A stretch of DNA of 64,000 nucleotides from an uncultured Lachnospiraceae bacterium (GCA_910577955.1 CAJTNC010000013.1:1-64000); one strand, 5' to 3'; numbered from the stretch's first letter, positions 17,662 to 26,719 are shown. Translations and numbers: made by a program. Notes: generated by a model from the sequence alone, not told the origin.

Positions 17662-18507
17662 ATGAAGAAAACACTATGCGCTGTTATAGCGGCAGTGATC
17701 GTGTCGGGCAGCAGTCTGACAGTGTCGGCGGCGCCTGAGACTATGCCGGACGGCGGGCTGTTCGATGCAGGATACTATGCACAGGAGAATCAGGATGTCG
17801 TGGCGGTAGTGGGGACTGATAGGAATGCCCTGTATCAGCATTATCTTGCTTTGGGGAAGACAGAGGGACGAAAAGCATATTCGTCTGACGCTGCAGTCAC
17901 TGTACAGCCGATAAGGTCCCGCACTGAATGTCTAACAGCGCAGCTGCCTGTATTTCCGGCGGAAGTAACAGCGAGGAATAATGTCCTTGTGCCTGTTGTT
18001 CTGGAGCCAACAGATGGGCAGTACCTCTGCCATACAAATGTCGTCACCAGAACGGAATTTGGTTTGGATGGAAGCAGAAGGGACTATTCAAACGACCCTA
18101 TCTATCTGGCAGCTCGCGACTATATCGTTGAATGGCTGATAAACAATGGAGATAACGAAAATAACAGGAATATAGATATACCGATAAGGTTCGTATGTTA
18201 TAGCTATGACGATGTCAATTATTTTATCAATCTGGTAAATAATCTGGAAATAGATTTGCATAAATCCGAGATATGTAAAGACAAGACTTTGTATATGGGG
18301 ACAAATCCCGCAAGCGGAAATGGGCAAGTCGTTCCGTTCGGATTTGAAGAGATAATTTTCTGTAATGTGTACTATTGGGAAACCCCAAAGGATTTATTTA
18401 ATAAGAACATCAAAGAAGAGATTCCTATCAATCCCACAACGGGTCTTCCGGCAAAAGTAGGGGATTCTTGGGTATTAGAAGACGGAACTATATATGTTGT
18501 GTTCTGA
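17662..18507 (+). CDS. Secreted protein with an N-terminal FDAxYYA...EGR domain
   Basis: 281 residues. A Sec signal peptide (residues 1-23, MKKTLCAVIAAVIVSGSS, cleavage near VSA-AP) is clear. It is followed by one copy of a ~40-residue motif (LFDAGYYAQENQDV...HYLALGKTEGRKAY), a module common in secreted Lachnospiraceae proteins. The rest has no motif that I recognise and contains four scattered cysteines. The start ATG follows GAGAGGAGAGAAGAG. The likely location is extracellular or wall-associated. The gene sits at the edge of the AT-rich island but has a more core-like composition. A hairpin at 18620-18645 may end its transcript. Confidence 0.75.
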   Translation: MKKTLCAVIAAVIVSGSSLTVSAAPETMPDGGLFDAGYYAQENQDVVAVVGTDRNALYQHYLALGKTEGRKAYSSDAAVTVQPIRSRTECLTAQLPVFPAEVTARNNVLVPVVLEPTDGQYLCHTNVVTRTEFGLDGSRRDYSNDPIYLAARDYIVEWLINNGDNENNRNIDIPIRFVCYSYDDVNYFINLVNNLEIDLHKSEICKDKTLYMGTNPASGNGQVVPFGFEEIIFCNVYYWETPKDLFNKNIKEEIPINPTTGLPAKVGDSWVLEDGTIYVVF

Positions 18508-18619
18508 GATGGCAGAAGTCAAGTTATCGGGCTGTCGTCCGAAGGCGCTGCTATGATAAAAATGCTAAGAAGCATAAAACGGATGGGCTGTTTATAGAAT
18601 ATTGCGGGAATCACAGTGG

Positions 18620-18651
18620 AAATATCGTGGGAAGCCACGGTATTTCCTCTT
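18620..18651 (+). terminator. Hairpin, possible terminator
   Basis: An 11-base inverted repeat with one G-T pair (AAATATCGTGG / CCACGGTATTT) has a GAAG loop and is followed by CCTCTTT. The T-run is poor, so termination is uncertain. It lies between the secreted protein gene and nhaC. Confidence 0.45.
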
Positions 18652-18711
18652 TGTCATTATATGGACAGGCAATCTGTCATTTTGCCGTGCAAAACAAAAA
18701 GGAGTCGGGAG

Positions 18712-20085
18712 ATGGATCAAAAGACAAGGAGAATATCGTTTCGTTTTGGAAAAGCTGGAAAGTTTGCACCGCTCATTGTGGCAGCGGCGGTGAGCGTATG
18801 GGCGGCGTTTAGCCAGTCTAATGTGAACGGATATGTGCTGGCATTTTTCGCGGCGTTAGTGACGGGAGTTATTTTTGTGAAAGATGAGAAGGCGTACGGG
18901 GAAGCGTTAGTATACGGTCTGAGCAAGCCGATGTTTGCGGTGATTGTGCTGGCGGTGATTCTGGCGGCGGTTTCGGGAAAGCTGATGTCCGCCAGCGGGG
19001 CGGTACAGACTATAGCGGCCTATGTGGTGGCGGCGGGCTTTACGGGAAAGCTGTTTGTGGCGGCCTCCTTCCTCATAACCTGCCTGTTGGCCTTTGCCAC
19101 GGGGACCTCGGTGGGCACTTACTTTGTGGTGATTCCGATTCTGTTTCCGGTGGGTGTGATGGCAGGAGCAGCACCGGAATTTATGATCGGAGCCATTGTG
19201 TCAGGGGCGGCTTTCGGCGATAATCTGGGGCCGATCTCGGATACGACTATTGCATCCTCCGCAACCCAGCACGCGGATCTGGGTACTGTGGTGAGGACAA
19301 GAACCAGATACAGTCTGCCGGCAGCGGCGGGAGCGCTCCTTTTGTTTTTGCTGTTTTCCGAGACAACGGAAGGGGGCGCTGCCATCGGGGAAGCGGGTGG
19401 AAGCGCAGAGCCGGTGAGTCTTGTGATGCTTGCGGTTCCGGCAGTCATCATCGTTCTGTCTCTGATGAGGAAGCACCTGATCACCGCCCTGTCCTGGGGA
19501 ATTCTGGCGGGGATTGTATTGGGACTTATATCCGGTGTTTATACAGTGGATGAGCTGATTTCATTTCCCGGCGGATTTTCCGTGACAGGAGTGGTCATAG
19601 AGGCTGTCTCGGGAACGGCGGGAACAGTGGCGATGCTGATCGCAGCGTTTGCTTTTCTTGGGGTGCTTGAGTACAGCGGGCTGTTTGAGGACGTGCGAAA
19701 ATTGTTGGAACGTTTTGCAAAAAAGGAACGCGGCACAGAGGCGGCCATTGTGCTGTCTGTGGGGATCCTGAGCATGGTGACGGGCGTTATTTCCGTGGCC
19801 ATCGTGGCTCTCGGGGATCTGGTCAATGAGATCGGAGAAAAGGCGGGGGTGAACCGGTACCGTCGGGCAAACCTGATGGACTGTACCGGCTGTATCTTCT
19901 GTTTTTTGGCGCCGTGGACGGTTCACTGCGTGATTCCGGCGCAGCAGTCCGCACAGTTCGGGGAAGGATTTGCGGTGGCCCCGTCCGCGGTGCCCTTTGT
20001 GAATTATTATTCTCTCTGTATGCTGGCGGTGTTGTCAGTGGCGGTAATTACCGGCTACGGAAGAAAATCTAAGGAGGACATATGA
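18712..20085 (+). CDS. Na+/H+ antiporter, NhaC family
   Basis: 457 residues from ATG 18712, chosen because AAAGGAG lies 8 bases upstream; the frame is open further upstream without a site. Eleven or twelve hydrophobic segments fill the protein. Conserved NhaC-type stretches are visible: FATGTSVGTYFVVIPILFP, then SGAAFGDNLGPISDTTIASS, and a C-terminal CTGCIFCFLAPW. The family exchanges sodium for protons or amino/organic acids (for example malate-lactate antiporters) at the cell membrane. Its stop overlaps the start of the next oxidoreductase gene (ATGA), so the two are an operon. The substrate could therefore be linked to that enzyme. The exact substrate cannot be read from sequence. Confidence 0.85.
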   Translation: MDQKTRRISFRFGKAGKFAPLIVAAAVSVWAAFSQSNVNGYVLAFFAALVTGVIFVKDEKAYGEALVYGLSKPMFAVIVLAVILAAVSGKLMSASGAVQTIAAYVVAAGFTGKLFVAASFLITCLLAFATGTSVGTYFVVIPILFPVGVMAGAAPEFMIGAIVSGAAFGDNLGPISDTTIASSATQHADLGTVVRTRTRYSLPAAAGALLLFLLFSETTEGGAAIGEAGGSAEPVSLVMLAVPAVIIVLSLMRKHLITALSWGILAGIVLGLISGVYTVDELISFPGGFSVTGVVIEAVSGTAGTVAMLIAAFAFLGVLEYSGLFEDVRKLLERFAKKERGTEAAIVLSVGILSMVTGVISVAIVALGDLVNEIGEKAGVNRYRRANLMDCTGCIFCFLAPWTVHCVIPAQQSAQFGEGFAVAPSAVPFVNYYSLCMLAVLSVAVITGYGRKSKEDI

Positions 20086-21077
20086 GACATATCAGATTGG
20101 GAACAATAGGAACAGGATTTATTGTACATCATATTTTAAACGGCGTGAAGCTTACGGAGGGGATTTCTCTGGAAGCCGTCTATTCCAGATCGGAGGAAAA
20201 GGGAAGGGAGCTTGCGGAAGAGTACGGGGCAAAAAAGGTTTACACGGAACTGGAAGAGCTTTTGTCCGATGCGGAGGTGAACTGTATCTATGTGGCGTCT
20301 CCCAACAATCTGCATTATGAGCAGGTGAAGGCGGCTCTTCTGCACGGAAAGAATGTGATCTGTGAAAAGCCGATGTGCCCGCAGAGGGCGCAGGCGGCGG
20401 AACTGATCGAACTGGCCGAGGAGAGAAAACTTTTGTTAGTGGACGCAACGCCTACGGCGTTTTTGCCGAATTTAAGCGTTATCAGGGAAAAACTGCAAAA
20501 GATCGGCAGAGTGCGTCTTGTGATGTCCTCCTACAGTCAGTATTCCAGCCGCTATGATAAACTTCTGGCGGGGGAGGTTACGAATGTTTTTGATCCTGAC
20601 TTTGCGGGAGGCTGCCTGCAGGATATCAATTACTATAATGTGTATCTGAATGTGGCGTTGTTCGGAAAGCCGGAGCGCGCGGTATATTACCCGAACATCT
20701 GCAGTACCGGCGTGGATACGTCGGGAATCGCCATACTGCAGTATCCGGATTTTGTCAGCGAATGTGCCGGAGCGAAGGACACATGGGGAGATAACCATGT
20801 CCAGATTCAGGGGGAGAAAGGATACCTCTACATAGCGGGCGGACCGCAGGGCCTCACGGAAGTGCGCCTGTGCACGAAGGAGGGTGAGACATCCTGCAAT
20901 ATGCAGGATGATCCCGACAGATGGCTCTATGCGGTGAGGGGGATGACGGCGCTCCTTTTGAAAGAGGATGCGGAGGAGATCCGCAGAGAGTTGGAAGTCA
21001 CGGCAAATGTGGTGGAAGTGCTGGAGAATATGCGCAGGGAGGCCGGGATACTTTTTGCCGGTGAATCCCCTGTGTGA
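20082..21077 (+). CDS. Gfo/Idh/MocA family NAD(P)-dependent oxidoreductase
   Basis: 331 residues. The N-terminal Rossmann fold starts IRLGTIGTGFIVHHIL, and the family motif CEKPM, containing the catalytic-region lysine, is at about residues 94-98. The C-terminal alpha/beta domain contains GGCLQDINYYNVY, where family members carry a D-x3-H/N/Y active-site set. Such enzymes oxidise or reduce sugars, inositol or related polyols. The gene overlaps the NhaC gene start-to-stop by 4 bases. Its last 80 bases overlap the 3' end of pdxT on the other strand. The substrate is unknown. Confidence 0.85.
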   Translation: MRHIRLGTIGTGFIVHHILNGVKLTEGISLEAVYSRSEEKGRELAEEYGAKKVYTELEELLSDAEVNCIYVASPNNLHYEQVKAALLHGKNVICEKPMCPQRAQAAELIELAEERKLLLVDATPTAFLPNLSVIREKLQKIGRVRLVMSSYSQYSSRYDKLLAGEVTNVFDPDFAGGCLQDINYYNVYLNVALFGKPERAVYYPNICSTGVDTSGIAILQYPDFVSECAGAKDTWGDNHVQIQGEKGYLYIAGGPQGLTEVRLCTKEGETSCNMQDDPDRWLYAVRGMTALLLKEDAEEIRRELEVTANVVEVLENMRREAGILFAGESPV

Positions 21078-21636
21078 GGGTCATTCCCAGAAACATTTTA
21101 TGTATCCTTCTGTCTGAGTCCAGTTCGGGATGAAAGGATATGGCCAGTTGGTTTTTATAGCGAACTCCCACAATATTTCCGTCCACTTTTGCCAGAATTT
21201 CCACATCATCCCGGACGGATTCGATGTAGGGAGCGCGGATAAAAGTCATGGGAATATCTTTCATGTCTCCGAAATCCTGCATGGTGCGGAAACTTCCGAG
21301 CTGCCTGCCATAGGCATTTCTTCTGACTGTGACAGGCAGCGTACCGAAACAGGAGCGCCGGTCATTGCTGGCGCGTTCCGCCAACAGGATCAGTCCGGCG
21401 CAGGTGGCAAGCACCGGAAGACCGGCTTTTATCCTGTTAAACAGGGGAGTATAGAGGTCCAGTTCCCGCAGAAGTTTCCCCTGAGCGGTGCTTTCGCCGC
21501 CGGGCAGGATCAGTCCGGCAAAAGCTTCTCTCAGATCTTCTTTTTTTCGGAGTTCAAAGCAGTCTGCCCCCAGTTCCCTCAGTATCCTTTCATGCTCATA
21601 GAATGCGCCCTGCAGCGCAAGCACCGCGATTTTCAT
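20998..21636 (-). CDS. pdxT: Pyridoxal 5'-phosphate synthase glutaminase subunit
   Basis: 212 residues. A class I glutamine amidotransferase with the signatures LQGAFYEHE at the N-terminus, GGEST (about 47-51), the nucleophile cysteine in ATCAG and the FHPE His-Glu pair near residue 169. It releases ammonia from glutamine and channels it to PdxS for vitamin B6 synthesis. The gene lies 35 bases downstream of pdxS. Compared with typical PdxT of about 190-196 residues it has a tail of about 20 extra residues (after HKMFLGM). This tail is encoded in the overlap with the convergent oxidoreductase gene and suggests loss of the original stop codon. Confidence 0.95.
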   Translation of the reverse strand: MKIAVLALQGAFYEHERILRELGADCFELRKKEDLREAFAGLILPGGESTAQGKLLRELDLYTPLFNRIKAGLPVLATCAGLILLAERASNDRRSCFGTLPVTVRRNAYGRQLGSFRTMQDFGDMKDIPMTFIRAPYIESVRDDVEILAKVDGNIVGVRYKNQLAISFHPELDSDRRIHKMFLGMTLTQGIHRQKVSRPPCAYSPALPPHLP

Positions 21637-21671
21637 ATTCTGCCTCCTGTTATAATCGGATATCCGCCCTT

Positions 21672-22547
21672 CTATTTTCCGCGTTCCGCCATCAGAAGCT
21701 TGATCTCCTGTTCGTTGATGCCGACCATGGCCTCGCCCAGATCCTCGGATAGTGCGGCGATCAGTTTTGCGTCGGTATAATTTGTGACTGCCTGCACAAT
21801 GGCGGCTGCTCTTTTGGCGGGATTGCCGGATTTGAAAATGCCGGAGCCTACAAAGACGCCCTCGGCGCCCAGCTCCATCATCAGGGCGGCGTCCCCGGGG
21901 GTAGCTATGCCGCCGGCCGCAAAGTTGACCACAGGGAGTCTCCTGTTTTCCCGGACATATTTTACCAGTTCAACGGGAACCTGCAGTTCTTTGGCTTTTT
22001 CATAGAGTTCATCCTCCCGCAGGGAGGCGATGGCTCTGATTTCCTGATTCATTGTGCGCATGTGCCGGACCGCCTGCACTACATCTCCGGTGCCCGGTTC
22101 TCCCTTTGTGCGGATCATGGCCGCCCCTTCGCTGATGCGCCGCAGAGCCTCGCCCAGATTCCTTGCGCCGCAGACGAAGGGTACTTTAAATTTTGTTTTA
22201 TCGATATGATACATGTCGTCGGCCGGGGAGAGCACTTCGCTCTCATCAATAAAATCGATCTCCACAGCCTCCAGAATCCGGGCCTCCACAAAATGGCCGA
22301 TTCGGCACTTGGCCATTACGGGGATGGAGACAGCTTCCTGAATGCCCCGGATCATTTTCGGATCGCTCATCCGCGAGACGCCTCCGGCAGCCCGGATATC
22401 CGCGGGAATCCGTTCCAGCGCCATCACCGCGCAGGCTCCCGCCGCTTCGGCTATCGCCGCCTGTTCCGGCGTTGTCACATCCATGATCACGCCGCCTTTC
22501 AGCATTTGTGCCAACTGTTTATTCAATTGATATCTTTCGTCAGACAT
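21672..22547 (-). CDS. pdxS: Pyridoxal 5'-phosphate synthase, lyase subunit
   Basis: 291 residues from ATG at 22547, chosen because GGAGGATTTC lies just upstream; the frame extends 18 codons further without support. The protein is nearly textbook PdxS: MLKGGVIMDV (Schiff-base region), ALERIPADIR, the active-site lysine region VMAKCRIGH, and GGIATPGDAALMMELGAEGVFVGSGIF for phosphate binding. It condenses ribose 5-phosphate, glyceraldehyde 3-phosphate and PdxT-derived ammonia into PLP in a dodecamer. It forms an operon with pdxT and is transcribed away from pdxR, from the shared promoter region at 22614-22653. Confidence 0.97.
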   Translation of the reverse strand: MSDERYQLNKQLAQMLKGGVIMDVTTPEQAAIAEAAGACAVMALERIPADIRAAGGVSRMSDPKMIRGIQEAVSIPVMAKCRIGHFVEARILEAVEIDFIDESEVLSPADDMYHIDKTKFKVPFVCGARNLGEALRRISEGAAMIRTKGEPGTGDVVQAVRHMRTMNQEIRAIASLREDELYEKAKELQVPVELVKYVRENRRLPVVNFAAGGIATPGDAALMMELGAEGVFVGSGIFKSGNPAKRAAAIVQAVTNYTDAKLIAALSEDLGEAMVGINEQEIKLLMAERGK

Positions 22548-22613
22548 TTTGAAATCCTCCTGTCTTAAAAGGGCAGCGGATATGGCAGCAGATTTTGCCA
22601 TATGCCGTTTTAC

Positions 22614-22653
22614 TTGCCGGTTTTATCAAAATCCAGTATAATACAATCTGGAT
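22614..22653 (+). promoter_or_regulatory. pdxR/pdxS divergent promoter with palindromic operator candidate
   Basis: On the + strand TTGCCG (22614-22619), 17 bases and TATAAT (22637-22642) form a good promoter for pdxR. The -10 lies inside an inverted repeat ATCCAG (22631-22636) / CTGGAT (22648-22653). On the minus strand a TATACT at 22635-22640 could serve pdxST. A protein bound to the palindrome would cover both start regions. PdxR is the likely binder, but this is inference. Confidence 0.55.
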
Positions 22654-22713
22654 ATATTAAAATACTCACTTTGAATAAAAATATAATGGTCAGATAGGAG
22701 AAATACAGACAGA

Positions 22714-24117
22714 ATGCTTACCTATACTTTTTCATCCACAGATTCCGAACCACTGTACGGGCAGTTGTACCGGTTCATGAAGGAGGATATCGTGACAGGC
22801 GTCCTGACAGCGGACGAGAAACTGCCGTCCAAAAGGAGTTTTGCAAAAAATTTAGGCATAAGCACGATCACGGTGGAAAATGCATATGCCCAGTTGATTG
22901 CGGAGGGGTATGTCTATTCTCTGCCCAAAAGGGGATTTTTTGTGACAGATATCAGGAACGCTTTACTGATACAGAGGGAAAGGGGAGGCCGGAAAAAGGA
23001 AAGGGAGCAGGCGCCGCCGAAAAAATATACGGCTGATTTTACAAGCAATCAGACCTGTCAGGAACAATTTCCCTTTTCAATTTGGGCGAAACTGATGCGG
23101 GCGGTTCTGAAAGAAGATAGGGAGGGGTTGATGGTCAACGCGCCCTGCGCCGGAATCCGGCCGCTCAGAGAGGCAATTGCAGGTCATCTGAAAGATTTTC
23201 GGGGAATGGAAGTGGAGCCGGAACAGATCATTGTGGGGGCAGGGACGGAATATTTGTACGGGCTGCTGCTGCAGCTTTTGGGCTTTGAAAAATGTTACGG
23301 CGTGGAAGATCCGGGCTACCACAAGATTTACAGCATATATCGGAGCCACCGGGTTCCGTGCAGCTATGTGGAGATGGACGGGGCGGGTGTGCGTATTCCC
23401 TCTCTGGTGGAAAAGAATGTGGATGTGGTGCATATTTCCCCCTCCCATCACTTTCCCACGGGGATCGTGATGCCGGTAAGCAGAAGATACGAGCTGTTGG
23501 GCTGGGCGGCAGGAAAGGAGGGGCGCTATATTATCGAGGACGATTACGACAGTGAATTCCGCCTGACCGGAAAACCCATACCGTCCCTGCAGAGTATCGA
23601 TGTGCAGGAAAAAGTGATTTACATGAATACATTTACAAAAACTCTTTCTTCCACGGTGCGCATCAGCTATATGGTGCTGCCGGAACATCTGGCTAAGGAA
23701 TTTTCGGAGCGGCTGAATTTCTATTCCTGTACGGTCTCCAATTTTGAACAGTATGTGCTGGCCCGTTTTATCGGGGAGGGGTATTTTGAGAAACATATTA
23801 ACCGGATGCGGAATTATTATCATGATAAACGGGACGAACTGTTAAAACAGATCGAAAACAGCAGGCTTTCGGACTGCTGCAGCATTTCGGAGGAAGATGC
23901 GGGGCTGCATTTTCTGTTAAATGTCGACACGGCGCTTTCGGACAGGGAACTGTGTGAAACACTGGAGAAAGAAGGGATCAGGATATCTTCCGTCGCGCAG
24001 TATTATGCGGGAAACAGGGAAGGGAAAGAACATATTTTTGTGATGAATTATTCTTCCCTGAAGGAAAAAAGCATGGAACGGGTGATTCGGTGCATGGAAA
24101 GAGTGCTGAAAGTCTGA
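22714..24117 (+). CDS. pdxR: MocR/PdxR-type regulator (GntR winged helix + aminotransferase domain)
   Basis: 467 residues. The N-terminal GntR-type helix-turn-helix (about 12-78) includes KLPSKRSFAKNLGIS and VENAYAQLIAEGY. A fold-type I aminotransferase-like domain follows, with AGTEYLYGLLLQLL, DPGYHKIY, EDDYDSEF and the PLP-lysine segment TFTKTLS. This is the MocR architecture. Its place directly divergent from pdxS strongly suggests that it senses PLP and controls pdxST, as PdxR does in other Gram-positive bacteria. It ends convergently with the hybrid kinase gene, sharing a palindrome that contains both stop codons. The start ATG 22714 is about 70 bases downstream of the promoter. Confidence 0.85.
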   Translation: MLTYTFSSTDSEPLYGQLYRFMKEDIVTGVLTADEKLPSKRSFAKNLGISTITVENAYAQLIAEGYVYSLPKRGFFVTDIRNALLIQRERGGRKKEREQAPPKKYTADFTSNQTCQEQFPFSIWAKLMRAVLKEDREGLMVNAPCAGIRPLREAIAGHLKDFRGMEVEPEQIIVGAGTEYLYGLLLQLLGFEKCYGVEDPGYHKIYSIYRSHRVPCSYVEMDGAGVRIPSLVEKNVDVVHISPSHHFPTGIVMPVSRRYELLGWAAGKEGRYIIEDDYDSEFRLTGKPIPSLQSIDVQEKVIYMNTFTKTLSSTVRISYMVLPEHLAKEFSERLNFYSCTVSNFEQYVLARFIGEGYFEKHINRMRNYYHDKRDELLKQIENSRLSDCCSISEEDAGLHFLLNVDTALSDRELCETLEKEGIRISSVAQYYAGNREGKEHIFVMNYSSLKEKSMERVIRCMERVLKV

Positions 24118-24148
24118 CTTCCGTTTTCCGGTTCTGTCAGACTTTCAG
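24106..24148. terminator. Perfect 13-bp palindrome between convergent genes
   Basis: CTGAAAGTCTGAC (24106-24118) and its exact reverse complement (24136-24148) flank a 17-base loop. The stop codons of pdxR (24115-24117) and of the minus-strand kinase gene (24137-24139) lie inside the two arms, so both proteins end in Leu-Lys-Val. There is no T-run on either side. It could be a bidirectional transcript end or an RNA-stabilising hairpin. Confidence 0.6.
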
Positions 24149-26719
24149 CCGGCTCATGACCTGAAACATTTTACCGATATCCAGAGGCTTTGCCAAATGT
24201 TCATTCATTCCCGCATCTTTTGCCAGCGCGATATCCTCGTCAAACGCGTTGGCCGACAGCGCGATGATGGGTACGGTCTTTGCATCTTCGCGCGCCAGAC
24301 TGCGAATCACCCGCGCCGCCTCATAGCCGCTCATGACAGGCATCATCAGATCCATGAGCACGCAGTCAAAGGTTCCCGGTTCGGATGCGGTGAAAGCGTC
24401 CACGGCGGCTTTTCCGTCGCTGGCAGTCATTACTTCCACCCCCGCATCTCTGAGGATGTATTCCACGATTTCACAGTTGATCTCATTGTCCTCCACCAGA
24501 AGCACACGCATTCCGGCGATATTGTCCGGCACAGTCCAGGCATTATCCGCAGGCTCTTCGTGCCACGCCTCATCAACCCGAACGGGGAGTGTGATCAAAA
24601 CCACGCTTCCCTCGCCGGTTCTGCTGTCGATTTCAACAGTTCCCTTCATTTGATCGATCAGTTTCTTCACAATGGACATACCAAGCCCGACACCGTTATA
24701 GTTGGTTCTCGCGTCCTGATGCTCCTGAGTGAAGGGTTCAAAAATGTGCTCCTTAAAATCTTCCCCGATCCCGATTCCGGTATCTTCGATTACAAAACGG
24801 CAGTTTGCCGTCCCGTCCTGAAAGGAAGTTTCCTCCGCCAGAACAGATACGGAACCCTGAGGCCGGTTATACCTGACGGCATTGTCAATTACGTTCATCA
24901 GGATTTGCTTCAGATGCAGCGGATTTCCGATGACTCTGCCGTGCCGCAGCCCGGAATCCTCCAGTTCCAGCCGGACTTTTCGTTCCTCTGCCAGAGGAGA
25001 AAGCATCGAGATACAGTTTTCCAATATCTGATGGAGATCAAAGGGTTCTTCCACTGTCGCCAGTCTGCCGCTCTCCAGCTTGCTGACCTGAAGCACGTCA
25101 TTCACCAGAGAAAGCAGATGTTCCGTTGACACGCGGATCTTCCTGCGGCATTCTCTTTGCAGTTCCGGATCGTTCTGGCTTTTTTCCAGAATGGCCAGTA
25201 TTCCCAGAATCCCGTTGATGGGCGTGCGGAGGTCGTGGGACATGTGGGAGAGAAATTCGCTTTTTGTCGAATTTGCCTGTCTGACCCGTTCCAGAAGCTC
25301 CATGATGGACTGCTCCTGCTTTTTTCTCGTCATCATTGTTTCTGTGATGTCCTGATGGTATCCGTTTAGGCAGGCGCCGGATTTTTTAAAAGTTTTGTCC
25401 GGCACGCCGCCGCAGCGGACATAAATTTTCCCGAGTTTCGGATGTTCCCAGGGGTAGATCACCTCAGAACGGCCGTTTTCCAATATTTCTCTTACCGATT
25501 CCTGTACCATCGCCACATAATCCGGCGAAATGCGCTCGAACCAGTGCCGGTAGCACTCTTCCGGTTTGATCCCGTCCGGTGCGCCAAGAAGGCTCCGCAT
25601 GGTTCGGTCCGCATACATCCTCGGCGGGCAGCCCTCCTCCAGCTCGATCGTCCAGATTCCGGTTCTGGCTCCCTCCAGAATATATTCAAGGCTTCGTCTT
25701 GCCTCCAGCCTGTACTTTTCCTCCTGTTCCACTACGGCATTGACGTCCCTCTGTGCAAAAATCGCACAGTTCTCCGTATCCGTTTTCTCGGTAGCGGAAA
25801 AATGCATCTCCAGATACTTTAGTCCTGAGAAATTATCCTTCACCTGATACCGGACGGAAAACTTTTTCTTTGTGGCGAGCTGCGCCAGCACATAGTCCTT
25901 CTTCGTTACGGCGCGAAGCCGTTCCCGATCCTGAAGGACTACGCATTCGGAGATATACCGCTCCATGGCTGCCTGATAGCCGTCTTTGAAGAGGGCGGCC
26001 CAATCCAGCCCCATCTGTCCGCTGTTGCGGTAAACCTCATATTCGCCTGTGTCAAAATTCACTTCAAAGATGCACAGATAGTCTACGCTGAGAGCATGGA
26101 GTACGTTATAACTCCGCTCTTGAAGCTCCCGGAACAGGTTGCGCCGTTTCAGGGAGGAGACGATAAAGTACGCCGCCGTCTGGAGCATATTTGACGCGTA
26201 TTCCAGTGACTTTACCGGCGGATTGTCCACACCGTAAAAGCCGATGATTTTTTTGCCGTCATACAGAGGAACCACCACGAGGGAATGAATGCCCTGCCGC
26301 TTCAGGTTCTCGTACTGAAGAGGCTCCGCCTTTCGGATATCCTCGAGATGTTCAATGACGATGTGCTTGCCGATGCTGAACTTCTGATACCAACTGGCGC
26401 ACACCTCCGGCGGGACATTTTGAAGGTTCTCCTTTTCCGGTTTTATGCCTTCGGCAGTCCATTCGTAGGTATTGTCGTCGCAGCCGGACTCATTTTGCTC
26501 GAATATGTAGGTCCGTTCTCCGTTCAGCGCTTTTCCCAAGTGCTCCAGCAGCACCTCCAGCGACTGATCCGGCGTATCCTCCAGCAGGGCGACGCGAAGG
26601 CCTTCGTTGATGACGGCCTCCAGATTCTGAACGCTTTGTATGCCGTCGGGCTGTTCATGAATCCCGGCGGCCGGGGCATTCTCGCCGGTCTGCTCAAAAA
26701 ATCCCTGTGAATATTCCAT
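24137..26719 (-). CDS. Hybrid histidine kinase with GAF/PAS sensors and receiver domain
   Basis: 860 residues with no membrane segment, so a cytoplasmic sensor. Domains in order: a GAF-like domain (about 30-195, ending SLVVVPLYDGKKIIGFYGVDNPP), a poorly defined PAS-like region (about 205-340), a further PAS domain (about 345-470, ending LNGYHQDITE), a HisKA domain with phospho-acceptor in MSHDLRTPINGILG (about 500), an HATPase domain with NVIDNAVRYN, EDTGIGIG and GVGLGMSIVKKL, and a C-terminal receiver (about 745-860) with VEDNEIN and phospho-acceptor Asp in DCVLMDLMMPVMSG. No cognate output regulator is adjacent. The start ATG follows GGAGGACAGG. The signal is unknown. Confidence 0.88.
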   Translation of the reverse strand: MEYSQGFFEQTGENAPAAGIHEQPDGIQSVQNLEAVINEGLRVALLEDTPDQSLEVLLEHLGKALNGERTYIFEQNESGCDDNTYEWTAEGIKPEKENLQNVPPEVCASWYQKFSIGKHIVIEHLEDIRKAEPLQYENLKRQGIHSLVVVPLYDGKKIIGFYGVDNPPVKSLEYASNMLQTAAYFIVSSLKRRNLFRELQERSYNVLHALSVDYLCIFEVNFDTGEYEVYRNSGQMGLDWAALFKDGYQAAMERYISECVVLQDRERLRAVTKKDYVLAQLATKKKFSVRYQVKDNFSGLKYLEMHFSATEKTDTENCAIFAQRDVNAVVEQEEKYRLEARRSLEYILEGARTGIWTIELEEGCPPRMYADRTMRSLLGAPDGIKPEECYRHWFERISPDYVAMVQESVREILENGRSEVIYPWEHPKLGKIYVRCGGVPDKTFKKSGACLNGYHQDITETMMTRKKQEQSIMELLERVRQANSTKSEFLSHMSHDLRTPINGILGILAILEKSQNDPELQRECRRKIRVSTEHLLSLVNDVLQVSKLESGRLATVEEPFDLHQILENCISMLSPLAEERKVRLELEDSGLRHGRVIGNPLHLKQILMNVIDNAVRYNRPQGSVSVLAEETSFQDGTANCRFVIEDTGIGIGEDFKEHIFEPFTQEHQDARTNYNGVGLGMSIVKKLIDQMKGTVEIDSRTGEGSVVLITLPVRVDEAWHEEPADNAWTVPDNIAGMRVLLVEDNEINCEIVEYILRDAGVEVMTASDGKAAVDAFTASEPGTFDCVLMDLMMPVMSGYEAARVIRSLAREDAKTVPIIALSANAFDEDIALAKDAGMNEHLAKPLDIGKMFQVMSRLKV

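Noticed and set aside
18468..18812. 114-residue + frame between the secreted protein and nhaC
   Set aside because: Overlaps both genes in another frame, no ribosome binding site, composition without domain features.
21130..21780. 216-residue + frame opposite pdxT and pdxS
   Set aside because: Pure antisense shadow of two well-identified genes in GC-rich codon context.
24197..25129. 310-residue + frame opposite the hybrid kinase
   Set aside because: Antisense to the conserved kinase and receiver domains; His-rich translation typical of shadow frames.
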